This document shows positions 16,330-24,189 of a DNA stretch of 64,000 nt, piece after piece (the stretch's first letter is position 1; each line of letters begins with the position of its first letter). The notes beneath the pieces are model-generated. The model was not told the origin of the DNA, did not search any database, and saw only the letters and a program-made list of their open reading frames with translations. The position numbers were made by a program, and so were the translations under genes. This DNA is from Streptomyces sp. NBC_00536 (GTDB taxonomy: Bacteria; Actinomycetota; Actinomycetes; Streptomycetales; Streptomycetaceae): NCBI RefSeq assembly GCF_036346295.1, contig NZ_CP107819.1:3100001-3164000 (forward strand), read 5' to 3'.

Positions 16330-17271
16330 TCAGCTCCCGGTGCTCCGGTACGAGCGCAGCCCCGCCCGCCACGCCCACGACGCCGGGACCAGAACCAGCG
16401 CCGCCACCAGCGGGCTCACGTACGCCAGCCAGCCCGGCAGCCCCAGCGGATCGGGCCGCCCCAGCACGTGCAGCGCGGGCAGCCAGTTCACGAAGGCCAG
16501 CGGCACCACGAAGGTCACCCCGCGCAGCAGCTCCTTGCCGAAGACCGTCGGCGGGTACTGGAGCATCGTGTTGCCGCCGTACGTGAAGGAGTTCTGCACC
16601 TCGGCGGCGTCCCCGGCGACGAACTGGAACGCCGCCCCCGCCACCATCACCGCCCCGAAGATCGCGGCCCCCGCCACCACCATCACCGGCATCAGCAGCA
16701 CCCGGCCCACCGTCCACTGCACGTCCAGCACCGACACCGCCCAGACCAGCACGCCCAGCCCCTGCACCACCCGGCCCAGGCGCCGCAGCGCGAACCGGTC
16801 GGCAGCGACCTGCGCCAGCACCGGCACCGGGCGGACCAGCATCGTGTCGAGGGACCCGTCCCGGATCCGGACGCCGATCCGGTCCGTGTTGCCGAGCAGC
16901 AGGTCCGCGAGGCCGAGGGACGCCGAGCAGGACCCGTACAGCAGGGCGATCTCGGGCAGCGTGAACCCGCCGAGGACGTTCACGTGCCGGAACATGATGT
17001 AGATCGCGACGAAGTCCAGCAGGCTGCCCGCCCCGTTCCCGAAGAGGGAGATGAGGAAGGAGGTCCGGTAGGTCATGGTCGCCCGGATCCACATCGCCAC
17101 GATCAGGCCGTAGCCGCGCAGCCCGGCACGCGCCTGCCGCCAGAGCCCGAACCGCCCGCCCCCGCCCAGCACGGGCACGGGTTCGGGTCCGGGTCCGGGT
17201 CCGGGTCCGGACGCGACCGGAGTCACCTCGCGCGCGACCGTCCAGGCCGACTCCTCCGAGGTGTCAACCAC
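16330..17271 (-). CDS. ABC-2 family transporter permease
   Basis: 313 aa with a GTG start at 17271 that overlaps the end of the upstream permease gene by eight bases. A Gly/Pro repeat near residues 22-35 precedes six membrane segments. YRTSFLISLFGNGAGSLLDFVAIYIMF and RIRDGSLDTMLVRPV match DUF990-type ABC-2 permeases, which often contain this RxGxLDxxLVRP motif. It should pair with the next permease as a heterodimer. Confidence 0.85.
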   Translation of the reverse strand: MVDTSEESAWTVAREVTPVASGPGPGPGPEPVPVLGGGGRFGLWRQARAGLRGYGLIVAMWIRATMTYRTSFLISLFGNGAGSLLDFVAIYIMFRHVNVLGGFTLPEIALLYGSCSASLGLADLLLGNTDRIGVRIRDGSLDTMLVRPVPVLAQVAADRFALRRLGRVVQGLGVLVWAVSVLDVQWTVGRVLLMPVMVVAGAAIFGAVMVAGAAFQFVAGDAAEVQNSFTYGGNTMLQYPPTVFGKELLRGVTFVVPLAFVNWLPALHVLGRPDPLGLPGWLAYVSPLVAALVLVPASWAWRAGLRSYRSTGS

Positions 17272-18079
17272 CCTGGACCACCACCCTCCGCGTCGCCGCC
17301 GACTGCAGCAGCCGCCCCACGCCCAGCAGCACGCCCGCCCACCCGGCCTGGAACGCCAGCGCCCGCGCCGTGCCCCCGGCCCCCGCGTGCTTGCCCATCA
17401 GCACGTCCAGCGGCACCTGGAGCATCGCCGACCAGGGCAGCATCCGGACCACCTCGCCGAACCCGCCCGGGAAGACGGTCAGCGGCAGCAGCATCCCGGA
17501 GAAGAGGATCGAGACGAGGGTGGCCACCATGTTGATCCCGGACCCGTCCAGCAGCCAGAACGCGCACAGCCCGAGCAGAAAGCGCAGCGCGAAGCTCACC
17601 ACCAGCCCGAGCAGCACGGACAGCAGGAAGAGCAGCCAGCGCCCCGGCGCACTCGGCAGCGCGAGCCGGAAGGCGAGCGCCCCCGCGACGAGCGGCACCA
17701 CCCCGCGCCCCAGCAACTGGAAGGCCGCCCGGCCCAGATCCGCGGCCAGCCACCACATCTGGAGGTCGGCCGGCCGGTAGAGGTCGACGGCGATGTCACC
17801 CGTTCGGATGCGCTCCTGCATCTCCTCCTGGAACCCGCCGCCGATGAGCGCCCCCGCGGCGAGCAGCGACTGGCTGGCCCACACGAAGGTCAGCGCCTGC
17901 GCCTGGTCGTAGCCGCCGAGCCCCGGCCGCTGGTCCCACAGCGCGATGTAGGTGTACGCCACGATGAAGCCGAAGACGGTGTTCGTGAACACGCCCGCGG
18001 CGGTCGCCGTTCCGTAGGTGGCGTAGCGGCGGAAGCCGCCCGCCGCGATCGCCGCATAGAGGTGCGCGGTCCTGTGCAC
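17264..18079 (-). CDS. ABC-2 family transporter permease
   Basis: 271 aa from GTG 18079, which has GGAGGAATCG in front; the longer frame upstream has no good site. Six hydrophobic segments; FQEEMQERIRTGDIAVDLYRPADLQ is the equivalent of the RxGxxDxxLxRP motif in its partner. First gene of the exporter operon (18079 to 15293), divergent from the penicillin-binding protein gene with 192 bases between. Substrate unknown. Confidence 0.85.
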   Translation of the reverse strand: MHRTAHLYAAIAAGGFRRYATYGTATAAGVFTNTVFGFIVAYTYIALWDQRPGLGGYDQAQALTFVWASQSLLAAGALIGGGFQEEMQERIRTGDIAVDLYRPADLQMWWLAADLGRAAFQLLGRGVVPLVAGALAFRLALPSAPGRWLLFLLSVLLGLVVSFALRFLLGLCAFWLLDGSGINMVATLVSILFSGMLLPLTVFPGGFGEVVRMLPWSAMLQVPLDVLMGKHAGAGGTARALAFQAGWAGVLLGVGRLLQSAATRRVVVQGG

Positions 18080-18271
18080 CGATTCCTCCGTTTGCACGTT
18101 GTTCCTACGACGGCCAAAGCGCGCGAGCTTAGTGCGGTGGGGCGGTCCACGCGAGGGAATTACCCCCGTCCGGCGCGCAATCAGCGGAATCACCGGCCAT
18201 CGGGTAGACACCATTGGGTACAGACACGGATATTTCATCCGTTTCATTCGGCGCCGAGGAGCCCTGGAGAC

Positions 18272-20788
18272 ATGAGCGACCAGTCACCACCACCGGGCTG
18301 GACCCCTCGGGACCCGGACACCCCCGCCGAACCGACCCCTCCGACACCACCGGCCCCACCGGCCGCCAAGGAACCGGAGCCGCCCAAGCCCGCCGAGACC
18401 CCCCAAGCCCCGGAGACCCCCGAGGCCGCCAAGGCCACCAAGCCCGGGGAAACCCCCAAGGCAGCCAAGCCCCCCAAAGCCCCCAAGCCCCCGAAGCCCA
18501 AGCGCACCGGCTGGCGCCGCGCCGTCCCCACCTGGCGCATGCTGCTCGGAGCGTTCCTGCTGTTCGCGCTCCTGATCTGCGGCGCCCTGATCGCGGGCTA
18601 CCTCCTGGTGAAGATCCCGCCCGCCAACGCCGCCGCCACCGCGCAGTCCAACGTCTACCTGTACGCCGACGGCTCCCCGCTCGCCCGCGACGGCGAGGTC
18701 AACCGCGTCAACGTCTCCCTCTCCGAGATCCCCCGGACCGTCCAGGAGACCGTACTGGCCGCCGAGGACCGGGACTTCTACTCCGAACGGGCGGTCGACC
18801 CCAAGGCGATGCTGCGCGCCGCCTGGAACACGGCGACCGGCAAGGGCACCCAGTCCGGCTCCACCATCACCCAGCAGTACGTCAAGAACTACTACCTGGG
18901 CCAGGAACAGACGCTGAACCGGAAGGCCAAGGAGTTCTTCATCGCGATCAAACTCGGTCGCGAGAAGTCCAAGGACTACATCCTTGAGGGCTACCTGAAC
19001 ACCAGTTACTTCGGCCGCAACGCCTACGGCATCCAGGCCGCCTCCCAGGCCTACTACGGCAAGGACGTCGGCAAACTCACCACCGCCGAAGGCGCCTACC
19101 TCGCCACCCTGCTCAACTCCCCCAGCGCCTTCGACGTCGTCGCCCACCCCCAGGGCCGCCCCCGCGCCCTCGCCCGCTGGAACTACGTACTCGACGGCAT
19201 GGTGAAGAAGGACTGGATGCCCGCGGCCGAACGGGCCGGCACGAAGTTCCCCGAACCCGGCAAGGTCCGCCCGGCCGCCGGCCTCTCCGGGCAGCGCGGC
19301 TACCTGGTCGAGGCGATCAAGGAGTACATCGTCGACCGCAAGATCCTCGACGACAAGACCTTCTCCGAAGGCGGCTACCGCATCACCACCACCATCGACA
19401 AGCGCCGCCAGAACGCCTTCGTCGACTCCGTCCAGAAGCAGGTGCTCGCCAAACTCGACCCGAACGCCCGCCCGGTGGACCGCGTCGTACGCGCGGGCGG
19501 CGCCTCCATCGACCCCGTCACCGGCAAGGTCGTCGCGCTGTACGGCGGCATCGACTACACCAAGCAGTACGTCAACAACGCCACCCGGCACGACTACCAA
19601 GTGGCCTCCACCTTCAAACCGTTCGTGTTCACCTCCGCCGTCGAGAACGGCTCGCGCACCCAGGACGGCCGCACCATCACCCCGAACACGATCTACAACG
19701 GCGCCAACAAACGCCCCGTGGTCGGCAGCCGGATCCCCTTCTTCCCCTCCAACGAGGACGACGCCTCGTACGGCAACATCACCGTCCGCACCGCCACCGA
19801 CCTCTCCGTCAACGCGGTCTACGCGCAGATGGCGGTCGACGTCGGCGGCGACAAGGTCAAGCAGACCGCGATCGCCCTCGGGATCCCCGAGAACACCGCC
19901 AACTTCAACGCGGGCCCGGCCATCGCGCTCGGCACGGTCCAGGCCAGCGTCCTCGACATGACCCAGGCCTACGCGACCCTCGCCGACCACGGCCGCTACA
20001 CCCCGTACACCTTCGTCGAGAAGATCAGCAAGGGCGACGAGACCGTCCCCCTCCCCGACCGCGCCGGACGCCAGGCCGTCACCCGCGAAGCCGCCGACAC
20101 CACCACCTCGATGCTGGTCAGCGTCGTCGACAACGGAACCGGTACGGCCGCACTCGCCGCCGGACACCCGGCGGCCGGCAAGACCGGCACCGCCGAACTC
20201 GACCGCGCCGCCTGGTTCGCGGCGTACACCCCGGACCTGGTCACGGTCGTCTCGATGATGGGCCAGGACCCCGACAAGGGCACCCCCGAATCCCTCTACG
20301 GCGCACTCGGCGAGCCGCGCATCGGCGGTGGCGGCTACCCGGCCCGGGTCTGGGCGGCGTACACGAAGGCCGCGCTCCAGGGCAGCGACCCGCAGGACTT
20401 CGAACTGGACCTCCAGCCCGGCGCGGCCCTGCCGCCCGCACCGCCGCCCGCCTCCCAGGAACCCCCGTTCAGCCGCCCCCCGGCCGCCGACAACGGCGGC
20501 ACCACCGGAACCCCGGCCACCGGCGGCGGCGACACCACGGGCAGGCCCACCAACGGCGGCACCACGAGTACCCCCAGCAACGGCGGCACCACGGGCACCC
20601 CGACCAACGGGGGCACCACCGGAACCCCGAGCAACGGAGGAACCACCGCCGGAAACCAGGGCGGCACGACCGCGGGCGACCAGGGCACCACCACGGCGGG
20701 CAACCAGGGCGGCACCACGACCCAGGGCGCCGCCCAGGGCACCCGGGGCGGCACGACCACACTGGGACCTGACGTATTCGGGCGATGA
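18272..20788 (+). CDS. Bifunctional penicillin-binding protein (transglycosylase/transpeptidase)
   Basis: 838 aa from ATG 18272 (GGAGA upstream). A Pro/Lys/Glu-rich cytosolic tail of about 85 residues leads to one membrane helix (LLGAFLLFALLICGALIAGY). The GT51 domain has Glu 165 in AAEDRDFY and GSTITQQYVKN; the transpeptidase domain has STFK with Ser 446, SVN at 512 and KTGT with Lys 637. The last 110 residues are a low-complexity Gly/Thr/Asn-rich tail with repeats based on NGGTTGTP. It polymerises and cross-links peptidoglycan at the membrane surface. The 192-base divergent region to the ABC operon holds its promoter. Confidence 0.93.
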   Translation: MSDQSPPPGWTPRDPDTPAEPTPPTPPAPPAAKEPEPPKPAETPQAPETPEAAKATKPGETPKAAKPPKAPKPPKPKRTGWRRAVPTWRMLLGAFLLFALLICGALIAGYLLVKIPPANAAATAQSNVYLYADGSPLARDGEVNRVNVSLSEIPRTVQETVLAAEDRDFYSERAVDPKAMLRAAWNTATGKGTQSGSTITQQYVKNYYLGQEQTLNRKAKEFFIAIKLGREKSKDYILEGYLNTSYFGRNAYGIQAASQAYYGKDVGKLTTAEGAYLATLLNSPSAFDVVAHPQGRPRALARWNYVLDGMVKKDWMPAAERAGTKFPEPGKVRPAAGLSGQRGYLVEAIKEYIVDRKILDDKTFSEGGYRITTTIDKRRQNAFVDSVQKQVLAKLDPNARPVDRVVRAGGASIDPVTGKVVALYGGIDYTKQYVNNATRHDYQVASTFKPFVFTSAVENGSRTQDGRTITPNTIYNGANKRPVVGSRIPFFPSNEDDASYGNITVRTATDLSVNAVYAQMAVDVGGDKVKQTAIALGIPENTANFNAGPAIALGTVQASVLDMTQAYATLADHGRYTPYTFVEKISKGDETVPLPDRAGRQAVTREAADTTTSMLVSVVDNGTGTAALAAGHPAAGKTGTAELDRAAWFAAYTPDLVTVVSMMGQDPDKGTPESLYGALGEPRIGGGGYPARVWAAYTKAALQGSDPQDFELDLQPGAALPPAPPPASQEPPFSRPPAADNGGTTGTPATGGGDTTGRPTNGGTTSTPSNGGTTGTPTNGGTTGTPSNGGTTAGNQGGTTAGDQGTTTAGNQGGTTTQGAAQGTRGGTTTLGPDVFGR

Positions 20789-20811
20789 CCTCCGGTCAGT
20801 GACCGGAGGTC
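20787..20811. terminator. Bidirectional terminator overlapping two stop codons
   Basis: A perfect inverted repeat with 12-base arms, GACCTCCGGTCA and its complement, around a single central base. It begins in the TGA of the penicillin-binding protein gene (20786-20788) and covers the last codons and stop of the sugE-like gene (stop 20796-20798), so both convergent genes share it. Confidence 0.7.
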
Positions 20812-21116
20812 GCCTTGAGCCCCACCACGGCGACCAACAACAAACAGATGAAGAAGATCCGGGCGGCGGTCACGGGCTCACCCAGAACGGCCATCCCCAG
20901 CACCGCCGCCCCCGCCGCACCGATACCGACCCACACGCCGTACGCCGTACCGATCGGCAGGGTCTTCGCGGCATAGGACAGCAACACCATGCTCGCGACG
21001 ATCCCCGCACCGGTGAACACACTGGGCCACAGCCGGGTGAAACCCTCGGTGAACTTCATACCGATCGACCAGCCGACTTCGAGCAGACCGGCGAGCAGCA
21101 ACAGGATCCAGGCCAT
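20796..21116 (-). CDS. SugE/Gdx-type small multidrug resistance exporter (probable guanidinium exporter)
   Basis: 106 aa, four membrane helices, the usual SMR size. The functional Glu 13 lies in LLEVGWSIGMKFTEGFTRLWP, a pattern of the SugE/Gdx subgroup, and TLPIGTAYGVWVGIGAAG in helix 2-3 is likewise typical. Gdx proteins export guanidinium in exchange for protons. ATG 21116 has GGAGG nine bases upstream. The assignment is supported by a guanidine-III-like riboswitch in its leader (21151-21190). QacE-type multidrug export is the alternative. Confidence 0.88.
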   Translation of the reverse strand: MAWILLLLAGLLEVGWSIGMKFTEGFTRLWPSVFTGAGIVASMVLLSYAAKTLPIGTAYGVWVGIGAAGAAVLGMAVLGEPVTAARIFFICLLLVAVVGLKATSGH

Positions 21117-21150
21117 GACAGGCACCTCCGGACGAGAGCGGACAGCAGGT

Positions 21151-21190
21151 GCGTCGTCTTGTCGGACCCGGTACGGCGCGTCTCGTCGGG
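21151..21190 (-). ncRNA. Guanidine-III riboswitch candidate
   Basis: On the - strand, 34 bases upstream of the sugE-like start, a 40-nt element starts CCCGACGAG and continues through GCGCCGTACCGGGTC and GACAAGACG. It closely resembles the guanidine-III (ykkC-III) class as I remember the Thermobifida fusca example (CCGGACGAG, GCGCCGUACCCGG, GACAAGACG). The pseudoknot pair changes from CCGG/CCGG to CCCG/CGGG, keeping pairing. The second helix, GCGCCGT with ACGACGC, has one C-A mismatch. This class controls guanidine exporters, fitting the gene. Confidence 0.75.
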
Positions 21191-21236
21191 AATCCCCACC
21201 ACCGTAGCAAAAACCCCACCCGGACAGCCGAAAGGA

Positions 21237-21256
21237 CCGGTGACCTCGGTCACCGG
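21237..21256 (-). terminator. Hairpin after the GroES-like gene
   Basis: Arms CCGGTGA and TCACCGG around six bases, extendable to a nearly perfect 20-base palindrome. On the - strand it is followed by TCCTTTCGG. It lies between the GroES-like gene and the riboswitch and so separates that transcript from the sugE-like gene. Confidence 0.6.
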
Positions 21257-21278
21257 CCCTTGTCAGCACTCTCGGATC

Positions 21279-21623
21279 TCAGAGATAGAGACCGGTGGAG
21301 TCCTCGGCCCCCTCAAGCCGCTCCGCGGCCACGGCGTGCAGGTCCCGCTCGCGCATCAGGATGTACGTCGCCCCGCGCACCTCGACCTCGGCCCGGTCCT
21401 CGGGGTCGTACAGCACCCGGTCACCGGGCTCCACGCTCCGCACGTTCTGCCCGACCGCGACCACCGCGGCCCAGGCGAGGCGCTTGCCCACCGCGGCCGT
21501 CGCCGGGATCAGGATCCCGCCGCCCGAGCGGCGCTCGCCCTCGGGCGAGTCGGACCGTACGAGCACGCGGTCGTGCAGCATGCGGATGGGCAGCTTGTCG
21601 TCGTGGGTGCTGTTCTCGCTCAC
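21279..21623 (-). CDS. GroES-like co-chaperonin family protein
   Basis: 114 aa from GTG 21623. The Cpn10 fold is visible: LHDRVLVRSD, GILIPATAAV, VVAVGQNVRSVEPGDRVLYDPED and the C-terminal YILMRERDLHAVA. It differs from the principal GroES in its longer N-terminus and lack of the typical mobile-loop sequence, so it is probably a divergent paralogue. No groEL is adjacent; the DUF3618 gene lies 22 bases upstream in the same direction. Confidence 0.85.
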   Translation of the reverse strand: MSENSTHDDKLPIRMLHDRVLVRSDSPEGERRSGGGILIPATAAVGKRLAWAAVVAVGQNVRSVEPGDRVLYDPEDRAEVEVRGATYILMRERDLHAVAAERLEGAEDSTGLYL

Positions 21624-21645
21624 GCCCCGAACCTACCCGCCCGCG

Positions 21646-21966
21646 TCACGCGCGCTTGCGGCGGGCGCCCAGGGCCAGCAGCCCCACGAGCGCCACGGCG
21701 ACCAGCGCGACCGGCACGATCCGCTCGATGCGCGGCGCGCCGTCCTCACCGCGCAGCCCGCCCTTCACATCGGTGACGAGCCGGTTGACCGCGACGAAGG
21801 CACGGCCCGCGGTGTGATCCACGGCCCCGGCGACCTTGGCCTTGGCGTCCCCGACAATCGTCTTCGGGTGCATGCGCACGCCGATCTCGTCGAGCGTCTC
21901 GGCGAGCTGCTCGCGCCTGCGGACGATGTCCGCCTCGATCTGTTCGGGGGTCCTGGCTTCCGGCAC
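21646..21966 (-). CDS. DUF3618 domain protein
   Basis: 106 aa. The N-terminus EARTPEQIEADIVRRREQLAETLDEIGVRMHPKTIV is the DUF3618 signature; a helix ends the protein (IVPVALVAVALVGLLALGARRKRA) with a basic tail. It is probably a single-pass membrane protein of unknown role. The gene is divergent from bcp, with 121 bases between them holding both promoters. Confidence 0.85.
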   Translation of the reverse strand: MPEARTPEQIEADIVRRREQLAETLDEIGVRMHPKTIVGDAKAKVAGAVDHTAGRAFVAVNRLVTDVKGGLRGEDGAPRIERIVPVALVAVALVGLLALGARRKRA

Positions 21967-22087
21967 CGCGCTGCCTCCGTCGTCGTGGTCCTGGTCGTAC
22001 GGGTCGTAAGGGGCGTAGTCCGCCGTGAACAGTCTGTCAGCTTAGTCTCGTCCCGTACCGATCCCCTCCCGAGGAGACTGCTGAGAC

Positions 22088-22555
22088 ATGAGCGAGCGAC
22101 TGCAGCCGGGCGACACCGCCCCCGCCTTCACCCTGCCCGACGCGGACGGCAACGAGGTCTCGCTCGCCGACCACAAGGGCCGCAAGGTCATCGTCTACTT
22201 CTACCCCGCGGCCCTGACCCCGGGCTGCACGAAGCAGGCCTGCGACTTCACCGACAACCTCTCCCTCCTGGCCACGGCGGGCTACGACGTCATCGGCGTC
22301 TCCCCCGACAAGCCGGAGAAGCTGGCGAAGTTCCGCGAGAAGGAAGACCTCAAGGTCACCCTGGTCGGCGACCCCGAGAAGGAGGTCCTGACGGCGTACG
22401 GCGCCTACGGCGAGAAGAAGCTGTACGGCAAGACGGTCACCGGCGTCATCCGCTCCACGGTGGTCGTGGACGAGGAGGGCAAGATCGAGCGCGCCTTCTA
22501 CAACGTCAAGGCCACCGGCCACGTAGCCAAGATCATCAAGGACCTGGGCATCTGA
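22088..22555 (+). CDS. bcp: Thioredoxin-dependent peroxiredoxin (Bcp/PrxQ)
   Basis: 155 aa. The AhpC/TSA fold with peroxidatic Cys 47 in ALTPGCTKQAC and resolving Cys 52, plus YDVIGVSPDKPEKLAKFREKEDL and STVVVDEEGKI, identifies Bcp. It reduces hydroperoxides with electrons from thioredoxin in the cytosol. A hairpin terminator follows directly. Confidence 0.95.
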   Translation: MSERLQPGDTAPAFTLPDADGNEVSLADHKGRKVIVYFYPAALTPGCTKQACDFTDNLSLLATAGYDVIGVSPDKPEKLAKFREKEDLKVTLVGDPEKEVLTAYGAYGEKKLYGKTVTGVIRSTVVVDEEGKIERAFYNVKATGHVAKIIKDLGI

Positions 22556-22575
22556 CCCCGGCCCCCTCGCCCCAC

Positions 22576-22615
22576 CACAGTGGCCCGCACCCCGCCCGGG
22601 GCGCGGGCCACTGTG
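22576..22615 (+). terminator. Terminator of bcp
   Basis: Arms of 13 bases (22576-22588, CACAGTGGCCCGC, and 22603-22615) pair perfectly around a 14-base loop that is itself G/C-rich. Confidence 0.8.
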
Positions 22616-22708
22616 CTCATCGGACGAAATCCCCCGTAACCGTCCGACTATCGGTCCGTTACTCCGTACGAGGCCCGCACGCGCGGCCGGAACCGGAGGG
22701 ACACAGGG

Positions 22709-23347
22709 ATGCCGATCAGCCCGTACACGAAGGAACGCCTGGCGGAGGCGGCGAGCGCATCGCGCACGCTGACGGAGGCGCTGGAGAAACCGGGGGTGGA
22801 CCCGAAGGGTGCGTCGAGGCGCTACCTGCTCGACCGGATGCGGAAGCTGGGCGTGGAGGTGACCCACTTCGAGCGGGAGGGGGTGAAGTGGACCCGGGAC
22901 ATCCTGTCCGAGGCCGTTGCCGCATCGACCACGATGTGTGACGTGCTGCGACGCCTCGGCCTCGAAGTGGTCGGCGGCCACCACACCCACATCAGCCGCA
23001 GGGTGAAGGCCTTCGGCATAGACACCTCGCACTTCCAACTGCCATCGCCAGCGGGTCGGCCCAAGGTCCGGCGGACTCCGGAATCGACCCTGGTGAAGCA
23101 GGACAGGCCCCACCCGCGCCGAGCCCAGAGCGAACAACTCAAGAGCGCACTCGCGGCGCTGGGCATACCCAACCAGTGTCAGGAGTGCGGGATCGACGGC
23201 ACGTGGCAGGGTGAGCCGCTACCGCTGGAGGTCGACCACATCAACGGCGACTGGAGCGACAATCGCCGCGAGAACCTACGGCTGCTCTGCCCCAACTGTC
23301 ACTCGACCACGGACACGTACCGCGGCCGCGCCAAGGGGCGCCGATGA
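22709..23347 (+). CDS. HNH endonuclease with repeated N-terminal modules
   Basis: 212 aa. The C-terminal HNH domain has CQECGIDG, then PLEVDHINGDW, RRENLRLLCPNCH: the H, N and H residues and zinc-type Cys pairs are all present. The N-terminal 110 residues contain two helical modules of about 50 aa, each ending in VTHF or DTSHF after a KAFGI/RKLGV-like segment. These may recognise DNA. ATG 22709 follows GGAGGGACACAGGG. The stop overlaps the next gene by four bases, an ATGA coupling. Target unknown. Confidence 0.85.
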   Translation: MPISPYTKERLAEAASASRTLTEALEKPGVDPKGASRRYLLDRMRKLGVEVTHFEREGVKWTRDILSEAVAASTTMCDVLRRLGLEVVGGHHTHISRRVKAFGIDTSHFQLPSPAGRPKVRRTPESTLVKQDRPHPRRAQSEQLKSALAALGIPNQCQECGIDGTWQGEPLPLEVDHINGDWSDNRRENLRLLCPNCHSTTDTYRGRAKGRR

Positions 23348-24009
23348 CTTCTGGCACCGGATACACCCGGGAACTCCTGGCAGAAGCTGCGAGGCAGTGC
23401 CAGGACATCGACGAGGTGATAGCCCGCTACGGCATCGAGCCACACCCCCAGCGGCTCAAGCAGTACCTCATACGCCGGTTCGACGCGTACGGGATCGACG
23501 TCTCCCACTTCAAGCGGCGCGCGTACCAGCGACACGGGAAACCGGATGAGGCTTCGCTGCGGGACGCGGTCGCCTCGTCCGAGTCATGGTCGGGGACCCT
23601 TCGGCATCTCGGCCTTCCCCTCCATGGTCGTCGGACGGCGACTCTCCAAACATGGGTCCGCGCATCTGGACTCGACACTTCGCACTTCCTGGGACAGGCG
23701 CACCAGCGCGGGAAGCCAGGGCCGGTTGCCGCTCGGCCCGCCTCAGAGATCCTCGTACGCCACGATGGGACGCGGCGCACTACGAGCAGACTCCTACGCC
23801 GCGCGCTGCGTGAGGTCGGCGTACCCGACGTGTGCGATGGGTGCGGCACGCCTCCGGAGTGGCGCGGGCGGCCGATGACCCTGGAGGTTGACCACATCGA
23901 CGGCGACTGGAGCGACGACCGCCGCGAGAACCTGCGGCTGCTGTGCCCCAACTGCCACGCGGTCACCGACACCTGGTGCCGGGGAGGGGCCCGCCGAAGT
24001 CGGACGTGA
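23344..24009 (+). CDS. HNH endonuclease, paralogue of the preceding gene
   Basis: 221 aa with a start overlapping the previous stop (ATGA). It has the same architecture: two N-terminal modules, ending DVSHF and DTSHF, then CDGCGTPPEW, LEVDHIDGDW, and RRENLRLLCPNCH. Compared with the upstream protein the HNH block is almost identical but the modules are strongly divergent, which suggests duplication followed by change of DNA-recognition parts. The gene ends 47 bases before tRNA-Leu, a location often used for insertion, but no integrase was recognised. Confidence 0.85.
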   Translation: MTSGTGYTRELLAEAARQCQDIDEVIARYGIEPHPQRLKQYLIRRFDAYGIDVSHFKRRAYQRHGKPDEASLRDAVASSESWSGTLRHLGLPLHGRRTATLQTWVRASGLDTSHFLGQAHQRGKPGPVAARPASEILVRHDGTRRTTSRLLRRALREVGVPDVCDGCGTPPEWRGRPMTLEVDHIDGDWSDDRRENLRLLCPNCHAVTDTWCRGGARRSRT

Positions 24010-24056
24010 GGCTCCCACCCACTGCTCGCGCTCGGCCGCTACGATGGCAGCACCAA

Positions 24057-24141
24057 GCGGCCGTGTCGTAATCAGGTAGCCGATCGGCGCTTAGAACGCC
24101 GTGGGAGAAATCCCGTGGGGGTTCGAATCCCCCCGGCCGCA
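24057..24141 (+). tRNA. tRNA-Leu (anticodon UAG)
   Basis: 85 nt. The acceptor arm GCGGCCG pairs with CGGCCGC before discriminator A at 24141. The anticodon stem CGGCG/CGCCG encloses loop CTTAGAA, so the anticodon is TAG (reads CUA and related codons). A long variable arm (TGGGAGAAATCCCGT) marks a class II tRNA, and the T arm GGGGGTTCGAATCCCCC is standard. The CCA end is not encoded. This is not bldA, which has anticodon UAA. Confidence 0.95.
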
Positions 24142-24146
24142 CAGGC

Positions 24147-24179
24147 CCGAAGGCCCGGCTCTCAGAGCCGGGCCTTCGG
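24147..24179. terminator. Terminator of tRNA-Leu, shared with rdgB
   Basis: Perfect 15-base arms, CCGAAGGCCCGGCTC (24147-24161) and its complement (24165-24179), around TCA. It follows the tRNA by five bases and precedes the convergent rdgB stop by 10 bases. Confidence 0.85.
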
Positions 24180-24189
24180 TGTACCCGGC

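Noticed and set aside
16280..16330. Alternative starts of the ABC ATPase among ATGCCC repeats
   Set aside because: The repeated ATGs on the - strand are out of frame with the ATPase.
17261..18271. Upstream extension of the penicillin-binding protein
   Set aside because: It runs through the opposite-strand permease with His/Arg/Pro-rich composition; ATG 18272 has a good ribosome site.
24057..24141. bldA-type tRNA
   Set aside because: Its anticodon is UAG and not UAA, so it does not read TTA.
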